Below, one piece after another: positions 34,383 to 42,845 of a stretch of 64,000 bases of DNA. The DNA is taken from assembly GCF_000427685.1 (NCBI RefSeq), contig NZ_KE386573.1:3022938-3086937 (forward strand). The letters are read 5' to 3'. Both the position numbers and the translations under genes were made by a program. The notes beneath the pieces were generated by a model. The model did no database searches. It worked only from the letters and a program-made list of their open reading frames with translations, and had not been told where the DNA came from. The DNA comes from Haloplanus natans DSM 17983. GTDB taxonomy: Archaea > Halobacteriota > Halobacteria > Halobacteriales > Haloferacaceae. Numbering within the stretch: position 1 is the stretch's first letter; each line of letters starts with the position of its first letter.

Positions 34383-34808
34383 ATGCTCCGGCGATTTCTG
34401 CGGGCGATACTGTTCGGTCCCGAAGCACCACAGCTTCGACGGTTCTTCCTCGTCGGGGCGATGGCAGCGGGCTTTCAGACGGCGCTGCTCGGCACGCTCG
34501 TCGAGTGGGGTCGGATTCAGTATCTGCTTGCCGCCGTCATCTCGATCGAAATCACGATTCTGCTCCAGTACGGAATCAACAACTACTGGACGTTCCACGC
34601 CGAGCGCCACCAGGGATGGTGCGAGTACGGTCACGGCCTCCTGCGGACGAACGTCGTCCGCGGGACGGCGATACCCATTCAGGTTGGCGTGCTGTACGCG
34701 CTCGTCTCGGCCGCGGCCATCCCCTACCTCGTCGCCAACGGCGTCGGGATCGTCATCAGCGGTATCTACCGGTACGTGCTCGACTCGCGGTGGACGTGGC
34801 AGGGGTGA
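34383..34808 (+). CDS. GtrA-family membrane protein
   Basis: A 141-residue protein with four membrane helices and the family C-terminal half YGINNYWTFH with the second YRYVLDSRWTWQG. GtrA proteins help to flip polyprenyl-linked sugars or support surface polysaccharide modification. ATG at 34383 gives a short basic leader. It is probably co-transcribed with the preceding sulfatase-like gene, so the two may act on surface glycans or lipids (inference). Confidence 0.84.
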   Translation: MLRRFLRAILFGPEAPQLRRFFLVGAMAAGFQTALLGTLVEWGRIQYLLAAVISIEITILLQYGINNYWTFHAERHQGWCEYGHGLLRTNVVRGTAIPIQVGVLYALVSAAAIPYLVANGVGIVISGIYRYVLDSRWTWQG

Positions 34809-34884
34809 GGGCGGTCGGAAATCGGGGGCGGGGCGATCGGCCTCCGGTACTCGCATCGGCGCCCAGTCACGGCCGGCACCGCAG

Positions 34885-36447
34885 TCACCAGTCGAGCCGT
34901 CGTTGCAGGAGGGTCGTCCCGCCGAACAGCGTCATGCCGAGCGCGAACAGGCAGGCGATGCCCGCGTACGTCAGCGTCGGCTGCAGGTTTCGCATTCCCT
35001 GATTGACGAGAACGCCGAGGCCGTCGTTGGCGACGAACCACTCGGCAATGACGACGCCCGAGAGCCCGCTGACGAGCGAGAGCTTCACCCCGGCGACGAT
35101 GGTCGGCAACCCGTAGCGGAGGCGGACGACCAGGCGCGCTCGGCGAGGGGCGTCGACCGAATCGAGCAGCGAGCGGTGGGTCTCGGGGAGCGTCGCCAGC
35201 CCGCTCGCCGCCGCGACGGCGACCGGGAAGAAGGTCGCGAGCGCGATCAGCACCGTCGCCGCGGAGAAGGAGATGCCGAACCAGACCAGCAGGAGGGGGG
35301 CGGCGACGATGGTCGGGGTCACGCGAACGCCGACGAGAAAGGGGCCGACGACGGGGCGGGTCCGCGGCGCGAACGCGACGAACGCGCCGACGAGGCCGCC
35401 GACCCCCGCACCGACCGCCCAGCCAGCGGCGAGTTTGTGGAGCGAGCCGACCGACGCGTCGACGAACAGGCCGGGTGTCGCCAGAATCGACGCCGCGACG
35501 GCCGTGGGCGCGGGGAGGAACACGGCCGCGTTCGGGACGGTGACCGTCCCGACCACCCAGAGACCGACGAGGGCGGCGAGGGCGAGGGCGCCGGCGCGGA
35601 CGCGTTCGAGCGTCGGCGCCGTGTCGGCGGCGCGGGTCCCGAATCCACTCGCAGTCCCGTCGTCTCGATCCGTCCATCGGACCCGGTGTTCGTAGCCCGA
35701 GACGAGGCCGAAAAGCGTCAGACCGACGCCGACGATCAGCGCCACCTGCCCGAACACGAGGGCGGTGTCGAGGTCCGCGGAGGCCTGCAACACGGCGTGG
35801 CCGAGGCCGCGCGACGAGGCGAGAAACTCGGCGAGCAGGACCCCCTCGACCGCGAGCGGGGTAGCGATTTTCACGCCAGCGAAGACGCTCGGCAACGCGT
35901 TCGGCAGCCGGACGTAGCGGATGCGCCGCCACGTCGACGCCTCGACGGACCGAAGCAAGTCGAGTTGGCTGGACGGCACCGACAGGAGACCGTCGAGAGT
36001 CGCCACCGTGACTGGGAAGAAAGTGAGGATGGCCGCCATCAGGACCCGCGTCCACAGCGTCGCACCGAAGACGACGATCAGGAGGGGAGCGATCGCGACG
36101 AGCGGGACGATGCGGATCGAGACGAGAAGCGGGTAGATCGCGAGTCTGAGCCGACGCGAGGCGGCCATGACGCCAGCGAACGCGACGCCGGTGGCGACGC
36201 CGGCGAGCCACCCGAGGCCGATTTCGTAGGCCGTATACGCGAGGTTGCGTGCGAGGTCGGCCCGATGCCCGCGGACGGCCGCGACCACCTCCGTCGGCGC
36301 GGGCAGGAGGATCGTCGGCACGCCGGAGACGACCGCCGCCACCTCCCACGCGACGACCGCGACCCCGAGCGAGAGGACGGCGACGGCTGGACGGGCGAGG
36401 TCGTCGAGCAGCCGTCGGGTGCGGAACGGGACGCGGGCCGTGGACAT
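34885..36447 (-). CDS. ABC transporter permease, two permease domains fused
   Basis: A 520-residue inner membrane permease holding two BPD_transp_1 domains in one chain. The first (residues 30-255) has VEASTWRRIRYVRLPNALP with the EAA loop, the second (residues 280-515) DSVDAPRRARLVVRLRYGLP. Such domains are usually separate 250-residue subunits of the ThiX/SsuC/TauC class. It lies directly after the substrate-binding gene (stop 36448, start 36447) and no ATPase gene is adjacent. The substrate is likely a thiamine precursor, sulfonate or similar. Confidence 0.86.
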   Translation of the reverse strand: MSTARVPFRTRRLLDDLARPAVAVLSLGVAVVAWEVAAVVSGVPTILLPAPTEVVAAVRGHRADLARNLAYTAYEIGLGWLAGVATGVAFAGVMAASRRLRLAIYPLLVSIRIVPLVAIAPLLIVVFGATLWTRVLMAAILTFFPVTVATLDGLLSVPSSQLDLLRSVEASTWRRIRYVRLPNALPSVFAGVKIATPLAVEGVLLAEFLASSRGLGHAVLQASADLDTALVFGQVALIVGVGLTLFGLVSGYEHRVRWTDRDDGTASGFGTRAADTAPTLERVRAGALALAALVGLWVVGTVTVPNAAVFLPAPTAVAASILATPGLFVDASVGSLHKLAAGWAVGAGVGGLVGAFVAFAPRTRPVVGPFLVGVRVTPTIVAAPLLLVWFGISFSAATVLIALATFFPVAVAAASGLATLPETHRSLLDSVDAPRRARLVVRLRYGLPTIVAGVKLSLVSGLSGVVIAEWFVANDGLGVLVNQGMRNLQPTLTYAGIACLFALGMTLFGGTTLLQRRLDW

Positions 36448-37560
36448 TCAGACTGGGAGATCGTAGTCGGTGGAAACCCGTGCGGCGTAGTCGCCGACGT
36501 AGTCCGTGTCCGTATCCAGATACTCGTTGGTCCACACGTCGTCGACGGCGATGCCGGCGTCGATCACGTCGTTTTCGATGAGCCCCGTGACGACCCGATC
36601 CCAGGCGTCGGCGCGCTGGTAGCCCCAGCCGTGTTCGCGGACCGTCTCGCTCAACACGAGATGCTTCGCCGTGTACTGCATCTTGAGGAGGCCGATCTCG
36701 CGGGATTTCGACAGGCTGGGCCGCGCCTCGACCATGCGATCCATCGCTCCCGCCGGGTTGTTGGACGCCCACGCCCACCCGCGGGCGGTCGCGCGGAGGA
36801 AGCCACGCATCGCCTCGGGGTTCTCCGCGACGGACCCGGGCTGGGCGAAGACGGTCCGGCCGATGGCCGGCGTGTAGTTGGCGAGCCAGAGCATCGAGGC
36901 GTTGTACCCCTTGTCTTCGAGGCCGAGCGAGTCGGAGAAGATGCCGACCGCGGCGTCGACGTTCCCAGAGAGGAGATTCGACGTCTGCTGTTCGACGCCG
37001 ACGTTGACGAGTTCCACCTCCTCACTGATGCCTTCTTGATCGAGAAGCATCTGCAGATACGTCATCGTCTTGGCCGACTCGGCGACGACGGCGACCCGTT
37101 TGCCGGCGAGTTGTGCCGGTTCGGTGAGCGCCTCGCCGAACTGCTCCTCGACGGTGTAGATAGCCGCGTTCGAGTCCTGGGTGCCGGCGAACGAGCGGAT
37201 GTCGAGGTCACGGTTCCGCGCCTGCAACAGCGCGACGCCCGTCCCCAGCCCGATATCCTGGTTACCGAGGCCGACCTGTTTCGCCGCGAACGCACCTCCC
37301 TGTCCGGAGACCAGGTCGACGTTCAGCCCCTCCTCCTCGTAGAAACCGTTCCGGTCGGCGACGAAGTAGCCCGCCTGTGTCGCGTTCGGCTTCCAGTTCA
37401 GAATGACGGAGAGATCGGTCGACGCGGCCGGCGTGTTCGTCGCACTGGCGTCGGCGTTCCCGCCGCCACCCGTGCCGCCGACACAGCCCGCGAGTCCGAA
37501 CGCCGCCGCTGTGCCCGCCGCCCCCAACGCTTCGCGCCGCGTCATGCGTTCCCGAGACAT
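36448..37560 (-). CDS. ABC substrate-binding lipoprotein, NMT1/THI5 type
   Basis: A 370-residue exported lipoprotein with a twin-arginine signal (MTRREALGAAGTA) and lipobox (GLAGC). The mature protein matches the NMT1/THI5-like binding proteins of ThiY/SsuA type: LNWKPNATQAGYFVADRNGFYEEEG at the N-terminus is the hallmark (first 20 residues shown in part), then GTGVALLQARN and MLLDQEGISEEVELVNVG. Ligand may be a thiamine pyrimidine precursor. ATG ending at 37560 is used; one at 37545 is also possible. Confidence 0.85.
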   Translation of the reverse strand: MSRERMTRREALGAAGTAAAFGLAGCVGGTGGGGNADASATNTPAASTDLSVILNWKPNATQAGYFVADRNGFYEEEGLNVDLVSGQGGAFAAKQVGLGNQDIGLGTGVALLQARNRDLDIRSFAGTQDSNAAIYTVEEQFGEALTEPAQLAGKRVAVVAESAKTMTYLQMLLDQEGISEEVELVNVGVEQQTSNLLSGNVDAAVGIFSDSLGLEDKGYNASMLWLANYTPAIGRTVFAQPGSVAENPEAMRGFLRATARGWAWASNNPAGAMDRMVEARPSLSKSREIGLLKMQYTAKHLVLSETVREHGWGYQRADAWDRVVTGLIENDVIDAGIAVDDVWTNEYLDTDTDYVGDYAARVSTDYDLPV

Positions 37561-37679
37561 GCCTTGCAATGGCGATGGGATGCGGGTTAATTAAACATTT
37601 CATCGTTATTTTTATTATAGATTGGTCGACCCGCGCGACGGGCCGGTGGCTCGGCGGGGAAGTCGGCCGGAGAACGGAG

Positions 37680-37752
37680 CGCCGTCGCCAGGGCTCGAAC
37701 CTGGGACCACCTCGTTAACAGCGAGGTGCTCTACCATCTGAGCTACGACGGC
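37680..37752 (-). tRNA. tRNA-Asn (GUU)
   Basis: Reverse-strand cloverleaf: acceptor GCCGTCG/CGACGGC, D stem GCTC/GAGC, anticodon stem CCTCG/CGAGG with loop CTGTTAA (anticodon GUU), and T stem CCAGG/CCTGG with loop TTCGAGC. No intron. Discriminator G. Its 3' flank has no repeat of its own end, unlike the other four tRNA genes here. Confidence 0.97.
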
Positions 37753-37881
37753 TCAGGTGGTGATAGTCGAACTCGGATGAAAGGGCTTTCGTTTTCACCC
37801 GCTCCCCGTCGTACGGATTGTGGACCGACGAGTCGCCGACAGCCGGAACTGACTTACAACAGTCGGTCGGACGATTGCCGC

Positions 37882-39231
37882 ATGAGCGACTTCGAGGCCG
37901 TCACCGCGCGGGTGGCCGACCGCGTGACGCCTGACGCCGCCGAGCGCGAGCGCCTCCGAGTGGCCGTCGACGACCTGACGCGACGGGTCCGCGACGCCCT
38001 CGCCGACCTCCCCGTCGAGGCGAGCGTCGTCCAGGTCGGATCGACGGCCCGTGGGACGTGGCTCGCCGACGACCGGGACATCGACCTCTTCGTCCGGTTT
38101 CCCGCCGACCTCGACCGCGCCGACCTGGAGCGGTACGGCCTCGACGTGGGCCGGGCCGCCCTCCCCGATGGCCACGAGGAGTACGCCGAACATCCCTACG
38201 TCACGGGCGAAATCGGGGGGTTCGATGTGGATCTCGTCCCCTGTTACGACGTGGCCGACGCGACGGCGATCCAGTCGGCGGTCGACCGCACACCCTTCCA
38301 CGACGCGTACCTGCAAGAACGACTCGATGCGACTCTCGCTCGCGACGTGCGCCTGTTCAAGGCGTTCCTCACCGGAATCGGCGCCTACGGGAGCGACCTC
38401 CGCACCCGCGGGTTCTCCGGCTACCTGTCGGAACTGCTCGTCCTCGAGCACGGCGGGTTCGAACCCCTGCTCCGTGCCGCCGCGGACTGGCAGCCACCCG
38501 TTCGTCTCGACCCCGAGAACCACGGAACGGCGGCGTTCGACGACCCGCTCGTGGTGATCGATCCGACCGATCCGGCGCGCAACGTCGCCGCCGTCTGCTC
38601 GTCCGAGAACGTCGCTCGCCTCCAGCATCACGCCCGTGCCCTGCTGGCCGATCCCCGCGAATCGTTGTTTACCCCCAGCGAGCCCGACCCGCTCGACGCC
38701 GCCGCGGTCCACGCCCACCTCGACCGCCGGGAGACGACGCCCGTCGCCGTCGTCTTCGAGACGCCGGATCTCGTGGACGATCAGCTCTATCCACAACTGC
38801 GCAAATCCCTCGACGGGATCACGGGCGAACTCGACCGACGCGGATTCGCGCCCCTCCGGAGCGCCACGTTCGCCGACGGCCGGGCCGTCCTCCTCGTCGA
38901 ACTCGCCGTCTCCGAACTGGCCGCCGTCGAGCGCCACGACGGGCCGCCCGTCCACGTCCGCGACCACGCGACCGGCTTCTACGACGCGTACGCCGACCGC
39001 GACGTGTACGGTCCCTTCCTCGACGGCGACCGCTACGTCGTCGAGCGCGAGCGGGAGTTCACGTCTCCCGACGACTTGCTCGGGAGCGACGCCATCTTCG
39101 AGGTAGCGCTCGGCGCACGCGTCGAGACGGCACTCGACGACGGGTACGACCTGCTCGTCGGCAGCGAGGTGGCGACGCTCGCCGACGACTTCGGCGTCGA
39201 ACTCGCACGCTACTTCGAGCCGCGTCCCTAG
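37882..39231 (+). CDS. cca: CCA tRNA nucleotidyltransferase (class I, archaeal)
   Basis: Adds or repairs the CCA tail of tRNAs; needed because the tRNA genes here encode no CCA. The 449-residue protein has the class I catalytic motif GSTARGTWLADDRDIDLFVRF (GS and DxD) near residue 55, the third carboxylate near DLVPCYDV, and the archaeal palm/tail domains including GFSGYLSELLVLEHGGF. ATG at 37882. It sits 130 bp from the divergent tRNA-Asn and overlaps the 3' end of the histone deacetylase gene. Confidence 0.95.
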   Translation: MSDFEAVTARVADRVTPDAAERERLRVAVDDLTRRVRDALADLPVEASVVQVGSTARGTWLADDRDIDLFVRFPADLDRADLERYGLDVGRAALPDGHEEYAEHPYVTGEIGGFDVDLVPCYDVADATAIQSAVDRTPFHDAYLQERLDATLARDVRLFKAFLTGIGAYGSDLRTRGFSGYLSELLVLEHGGFEPLLRAAADWQPPVRLDPENHGTAAFDDPLVVIDPTDPARNVAAVCSSENVARLQHHARALLADPRESLFTPSEPDPLDAAAVHAHLDRRETTPVAVVFETPDLVDDQLYPQLRKSLDGITGELDRRGFAPLRSATFADGRAVLLVELAVSELAAVERHDGPPVHVRDHATGFYDAYADRDVYGPFLDGDRYVVEREREFTSPDDLLGSDAIFEVALGARVETALDDGYDLLVGSEVATLADDFGVELARYFEPRP

Positions 39232-40232
39232 AGGCCGTGGATCGACCGCACCTCGTCGAGCAGGTCGGTCGTGTCGTCGGTCGGGTCAGCGTCGTCCTCG
39301 ACGGGCGACCGACCGTCGAACGTCTCGTGGACGGTCGCGATGCTCTCGGAGAGCGTATCGAGACTGTAGCCGCCTTCGAGGACGAATCCGAGGCCGGCGT
39401 CGGCGTCGTCGGCGGTCGCCCGAACCCGCTCGGTGAGGCTGGCGTACCCCTCGGTCGAGACGCGCATCCGCGAGATGGGGTCGTGGCGGTGGGCGTCGAA
39501 GCCCGCACTCACCAAGAGCAAGTCGGGGTCGAACCGGTCGAGGACGGGAGCGACCGCCCGCTCGTAGGTCAGTAAGTAGTCGGCGTCACCCGCGCCGGCA
39601 CGGAGCGGGACGTTGAGCGTCGTCCCCTCGCCCGCGCCGGTTCCGGTCTCCTCGATGTCGCCGGTTCCCGGGAACAGCCCCTGTTCGTGGAGCGAGACGT
39701 AACACACGTCGTCGCGGTCGTAGAAGATGTCCTGTGTGCCGTTGCCGTGGTGGACGTCCCAGTCGAAAATCGCGACGCGGTCGGCGGCGCCGGAGTCGAG
39801 GACCGACTGGGCTGCGACGGCCGCGTTGTTGAAAAAGCAAAAGCCCATCGCGTCGGCTTCGACGGCGTGGTGTCCGGGTGGGCGGCCGAGCGAAAACGGC
39901 GTCTCGCGCCCGTCGTCGCCGTCGAGGGCGCGTTCGGCCGCCCACTGGGCAAGGCCGGCGCTCGTGAGGGCGGCGTCCCACGTGCCCCGGGAGGCGACGG
40001 TGTCGGCGTCCCACTCGCCGCCACCGTCGGCACAGAATTCGCGGAGGTCGGCGACGTAGTCGGCGTCGTGGACGGTGCCGACGGTATCGACCGACGCCGG
40101 ATCGGCGTCGACGTACTCGACGCCGTGACGGCGGGTGAGCTGTTGGCGGATCGCCCGGAGGCGGTCCGCCGTCTCCGGATGCCGGGCGCCAGTATCGTGG
40201 TCGAGACAGGTCTCGCTGTAGCCGAACTGCAT
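39228..40232 (-). CDS. hdaI: Histone deacetylase-family protein
   Basis: Zinc-dependent deacetylase (334 residues) of the classical HDAC/acetylpolyamine amidohydrolase fold. Active-site motifs: GRPPGHHAVEADAMGFCFFN (His-His), IFDWDVHHGNGTQ (metal Asp and His), LLVSAGFDAH (metal Asp) and LEGGYSLD with the catalytic Tyr. In Haloferax this gene is reported essential. It directly follows the histone gene with no gap, so the two are co-transcribed. Confidence 0.93.
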   Translation of the reverse strand: MQFGYSETCLDHDTGARHPETADRLRAIRQQLTRRHGVEYVDADPASVDTVGTVHDADYVADLREFCADGGGEWDADTVASRGTWDAALTSAGLAQWAAERALDGDDGRETPFSLGRPPGHHAVEADAMGFCFFNNAAVAAQSVLDSGAADRVAIFDWDVHHGNGTQDIFYDRDDVCYVSLHEQGLFPGTGDIEETGTGAGEGTTLNVPLRAGAGDADYLLTYERAVAPVLDRFDPDLLLVSAGFDAHRHDPISRMRVSTEGYASLTERVRATADDADAGLGFVLEGGYSLDTLSESIATVHETFDGRSPVEDDADPTDDTTDLLDEVRSIHGL

Positions 40233-40664
40233 CTATTCGAAGAGTGCGAAGTACGTCTCGATGTCCTCCGCCTGGATGGTGCGCCGGTCGGCGTGGTTGG
40301 CGAGCGTCGCCGCCGCCGCGGCGACGTTGTCCGCGTAATCCTCCAGGATGTCGGCGAGCGCGATCCGCGCGTCCATCGAGACGCGGTAGTGCCCGTCGAT
40401 TTCGAGGCGAGCGATTCGATCGACCGGCGCCACCGGGAGCTCGAGATCGTCCCGGGCGACCACCTGCTCGACGCCGAAGTCGGCGGCCATCAGCGTCTTC
40501 CGCCCGTCCACCGTTGCGTGCTCGGCGGCGTCGACGGCGAGGTCCGCCCCGTGGCGCTGGATGCGGCGGGCGAGTTCCTCCGCCGCACCCGCACTCACCC
40601 GCAGGTCACCCGCGTTCCGACGGATGATCGTGTCTACGGGGGCGAACGGTAACTCGACACTCAT
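40233..40664 (-). CDS. hstA: Archaeal histone, doublet type
   Basis: A 143-residue protein with two histone folds in one chain, as in haloarchaea. Fold 1 (residues 1-68) begins LPFAPVDTIIRRNAG and ends ATVDGRKTLMAADFGVEQV; fold 2 (residues 76-143) begins LPVAPVDRIARLEIDG and ends DRRTIQAEDIETYFAL. The doublet forms a pseudo-dimer that binds DNA. ATG ending at 40664. Its TATA (GGATTATACG on the reverse strand) is 35 bp upstream. Confidence 0.93.
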   Translation of the reverse strand: MSVELPFAPVDTIIRRNAGDLRVSAGAAEELARRIQRHGADLAVDAAEHATVDGRKTLMAADFGVEQVVARDDLELPVAPVDRIARLEIDGHYRVSMDARIALADILEDYADNVAAAAATLANHADRRTIQAEDIETYFALFE

Positions 40665-40931
40665 ACACCGATAGGCGTCCGTGTCGCGTATAATCCTTTC
40701 CGTCGGTCGGGCGGCGCCCCGGAGTATACCTGCGTGGGCGGACACCTGCGCGCCACGCGACGAACAGCCGGGATGCGAACGCCGGGAGCGCGTACGGGCA
40801 CGTCGGCCCGGATATCGTGCCCGCGGAGAGCCGGCGTGTCCGTTCTATCCCCGGTCGACGACCCGGGCCAATAACCGCCCGTTAGCCGCAAAAATCGGGC
40901 GTTAAGCTTCTGAAAGTGGTGATTAGCTATA

Positions 40932-41029
40932 CGTAGGGGTTGTGTTGACGAACCCGTCTCACTCCGGCGACCGGCGATCGGCGGTGGTTCGACTCCACCC
41001 GTGAGTATCCCCCTACGGGGGGTACAGGC
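40932..41029 (+). promoter_or_regulatory. Structured 5' leader with mutually exclusive helices
   Basis: About 98 nt between a TATA-like TTAAGCTT (40902-40909) and the ATG at 41030. Helices: P1 CGTAGGGG (40932-40939) with CCCCTACG (41010-41017); hairpin GACG-AACC-CGTC (40947-40958); TCAC (40959-40962) with GTGA (41001-41004); hairpin CCGG-CGA-CCGG (40964-40974); T-arm-like hairpin GGTGG-TTCGACT-CCACC (40983-40999). The alternative CCCCC-TAC-GGGGG hairpin (41009-41021) uses the P1 3' strand and covers the G-run before the ATG. Confidence 0.6.
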
Positions 41030-42841
41030 ATGCAAGACGACTTCAATCTCTCTCGACGGAAGGCACTGGCCGCACTCGGCACCATCGGCGTCGCCTCGGC
41101 GGGCGCCGGCCTCGGCACGAGCGCGTACTTCAGCGACCAGGAGACGTTCGAAAACAACCGACTCGTGGCGGGCGAGCTCGATCTGAAGATGGACTGGGAG
41201 GAGCATTACTCCGACTGGTCGGCCGACGAGGACGATCCGGGGGTGCCCGAGGGTGACGCCCTCGACATCACGATGGACGAGCCGGCGGACCCGACCCAGT
41301 ACACCGCCTTCCCGCCCGGTGTGGAGGCGTTCGATGGCGAGCCCGGCGACGACTTCGTCAACGGCGATCCGCTCCTGTACGTCAACAACGACGACGTCGG
41401 CCAGTTCATGGACAACACGTCCGTCGAGGCGTTCCCGGATTCGGACGACGACGGGGTACAGGACGAGTTCGACGCGACGAACGCCTGTACCATCCTCGCC
41501 GACGTCGGCAACGACGACGGTGGCCTCGATTCCGACCTGCGGACCGAAAGCAGCCGTGGCGACCCGCTCATCGGCCTCGACGACGTCAAGCCGGGTGACT
41601 TCGGCGAACTCACGCTCAGCTTCCACCTGTGTGACAATCCGGGCTACGTCTGGCTGAACGCGGCCAACGTCTCGGCGGCCGAGAACGGACTCACCGAACC
41701 CGAAGCCGACGACCCCGACGAGACGGGACCGACCGACGAGACGTCGACCTCGGTGCAGAACGAGGTCGAACTCCTCGACGAGATTCAGACCGCCCTCTGG
41801 TACGACACGGACTGTAACAATCTGACCGGCGGGCGTGGGGGCGCGACCGGCTCCGCAGCCGACGTGGCGCTCGTCCTCGACGATTCGGGATCGATCGGCT
41901 CGTCGGAACGGAACGACATCATCAGCGCCGCGAAGGTGTTTATCGACGAACTCAGCACGACCGACCAGGCCGCGACGGTGGCCTTCGGGAGCAGCGCCGA
42001 GGTAGAGCAGCAACTCACACAACTCGACACGCAGGGCAACGTCGACGCGGTAAAAGACGCCATCGACACCTACGGGAGCTCCGGAGTCGGGAGCAACACC
42101 AACATCGACGCGGCGCTCGACGCGGCGAACGGGGAACTGGAGAGCAGTCGCGCGCGCCAGAGCGCGACGCCGGTCATCGTGTTGTTGAGCGACGGCTCCC
42201 CGTCGGCCAACGACGGAGTCGAGGGCACCGACGACGCCCTCGACAACGACTTCGAGGCCGCCGTCGAGGAGGCCGACGACGTGAAAAGCTCCGGGAAACG
42301 CATCATCACCATCGGGTTCGGACTCGACGCCGGCGGCGACGGCGAGAACCTGCTCAGAGCAGTCGCCGGAACGACCGCCAACAGCGAGTCGGACTACACC
42401 GACTACGAGAGCGGCAGCGGCGACGAGCCGGACGACGAGGGCGACTACTTCGCGGCGCCCGAACCGGAGGACCTCCAGGGGCAGTTCGAGGACATCGCGG
42501 GCGTCATCACGACGGGCGAGGAGATATTCTTCCAAGGGTCGCTCCGCAACGCGCTGGCGGCGCTCACCGACGGCAACGGGATCCCCCTCGACGGCGACGC
42601 CGGTGACGACTTCGACGAACTCGGCAGCGATCCGACCGCCAGCGGCCGTGCCTGCTTCCCACAGACGCCCGCGACCAACTGTCTGGGGTTCTCGTGGTGG
42701 CTGCCGGCCGACCACGGCAACGAGATCCAAGGCGACTCCGTCGCCTTCGACCTCGGCTTCTACACCGAGCAGTGCCGCCACAACGACGGGAGCGGCATGA
42801 ACAACGAGGCAGTCGGCAACCCCGACGAACTCGACGCCTGA
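41030..42841 (+). CDS. Surface VWA protein inserted in a TasA/SipW-type domain
   Basis: A 603-residue exported protein. The signal is twin-arginine (LSRRKALAALGTIGVASAG), followed by the SipW/TasA motif GTSAYFSDQETFENNRLVAG. A VWA domain (residues 275-480) has the MIDAS motif DDSGSIGSS, a Thr in GSNTNIDAAL and Asp in LLSDGSPSAND. After it the chain returns to a TasA-like strand (LGFSWWLPADHGNEIQGDS and FYTEQCRHN), so the VWA is nested in the TasA-like fold. Very acidic. Probably a cell-surface fibre or adhesin. Confidence 0.82.
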   Translation: MQDDFNLSRRKALAALGTIGVASAGAGLGTSAYFSDQETFENNRLVAGELDLKMDWEEHYSDWSADEDDPGVPEGDALDITMDEPADPTQYTAFPPGVEAFDGEPGDDFVNGDPLLYVNNDDVGQFMDNTSVEAFPDSDDDGVQDEFDATNACTILADVGNDDGGLDSDLRTESSRGDPLIGLDDVKPGDFGELTLSFHLCDNPGYVWLNAANVSAAENGLTEPEADDPDETGPTDETSTSVQNEVELLDEIQTALWYDTDCNNLTGGRGGATGSAADVALVLDDSGSIGSSERNDIISAAKVFIDELSTTDQAATVAFGSSAEVEQQLTQLDTQGNVDAVKDAIDTYGSSGVGSNTNIDAALDAANGELESSRARQSATPVIVLLSDGSPSANDGVEGTDDALDNDFEAAVEEADDVKSSGKRIITIGFGLDAGGDGENLLRAVAGTTANSESDYTDYESGSGDEPDDEGDYFAAPEPEDLQGQFEDIAGVITTGEEIFFQGSLRNALAALTDGNGIPLDGDAGDDFDELGSDPTASGRACFPQTPATNCLGFSWWLPADHGNEIQGDSVAFDLGFYTEQCRHNDGSGMNNEAVGNPDELDA

Positions 42842-42845
42842 ACGG

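Noticed and set aside
34528-37590. A 1020-codon open frame on the + strand.
   Set aside because: It is antisense to the ABC permease and binding-protein genes, has a low-complexity Arg/Glu/Asp composition and no domain. High GC creates such frames.
37561-37679. TPP riboswitch expected upstream of the NMT1-type binding protein.
   Set aside because: No CUGAGA or other conserved TPP core on the reverse strand; only an AT-rich promoter-like stretch is seen.
40979-41005. A tRNA gene in the VWA leader, because of the T-arm-like hairpin.
   Set aside because: No anticodon arm and no acceptor stem of 7 bp adjoin it; only the T-arm and a 4-bp outer stem are present. Kept as part of a leader structure instead.
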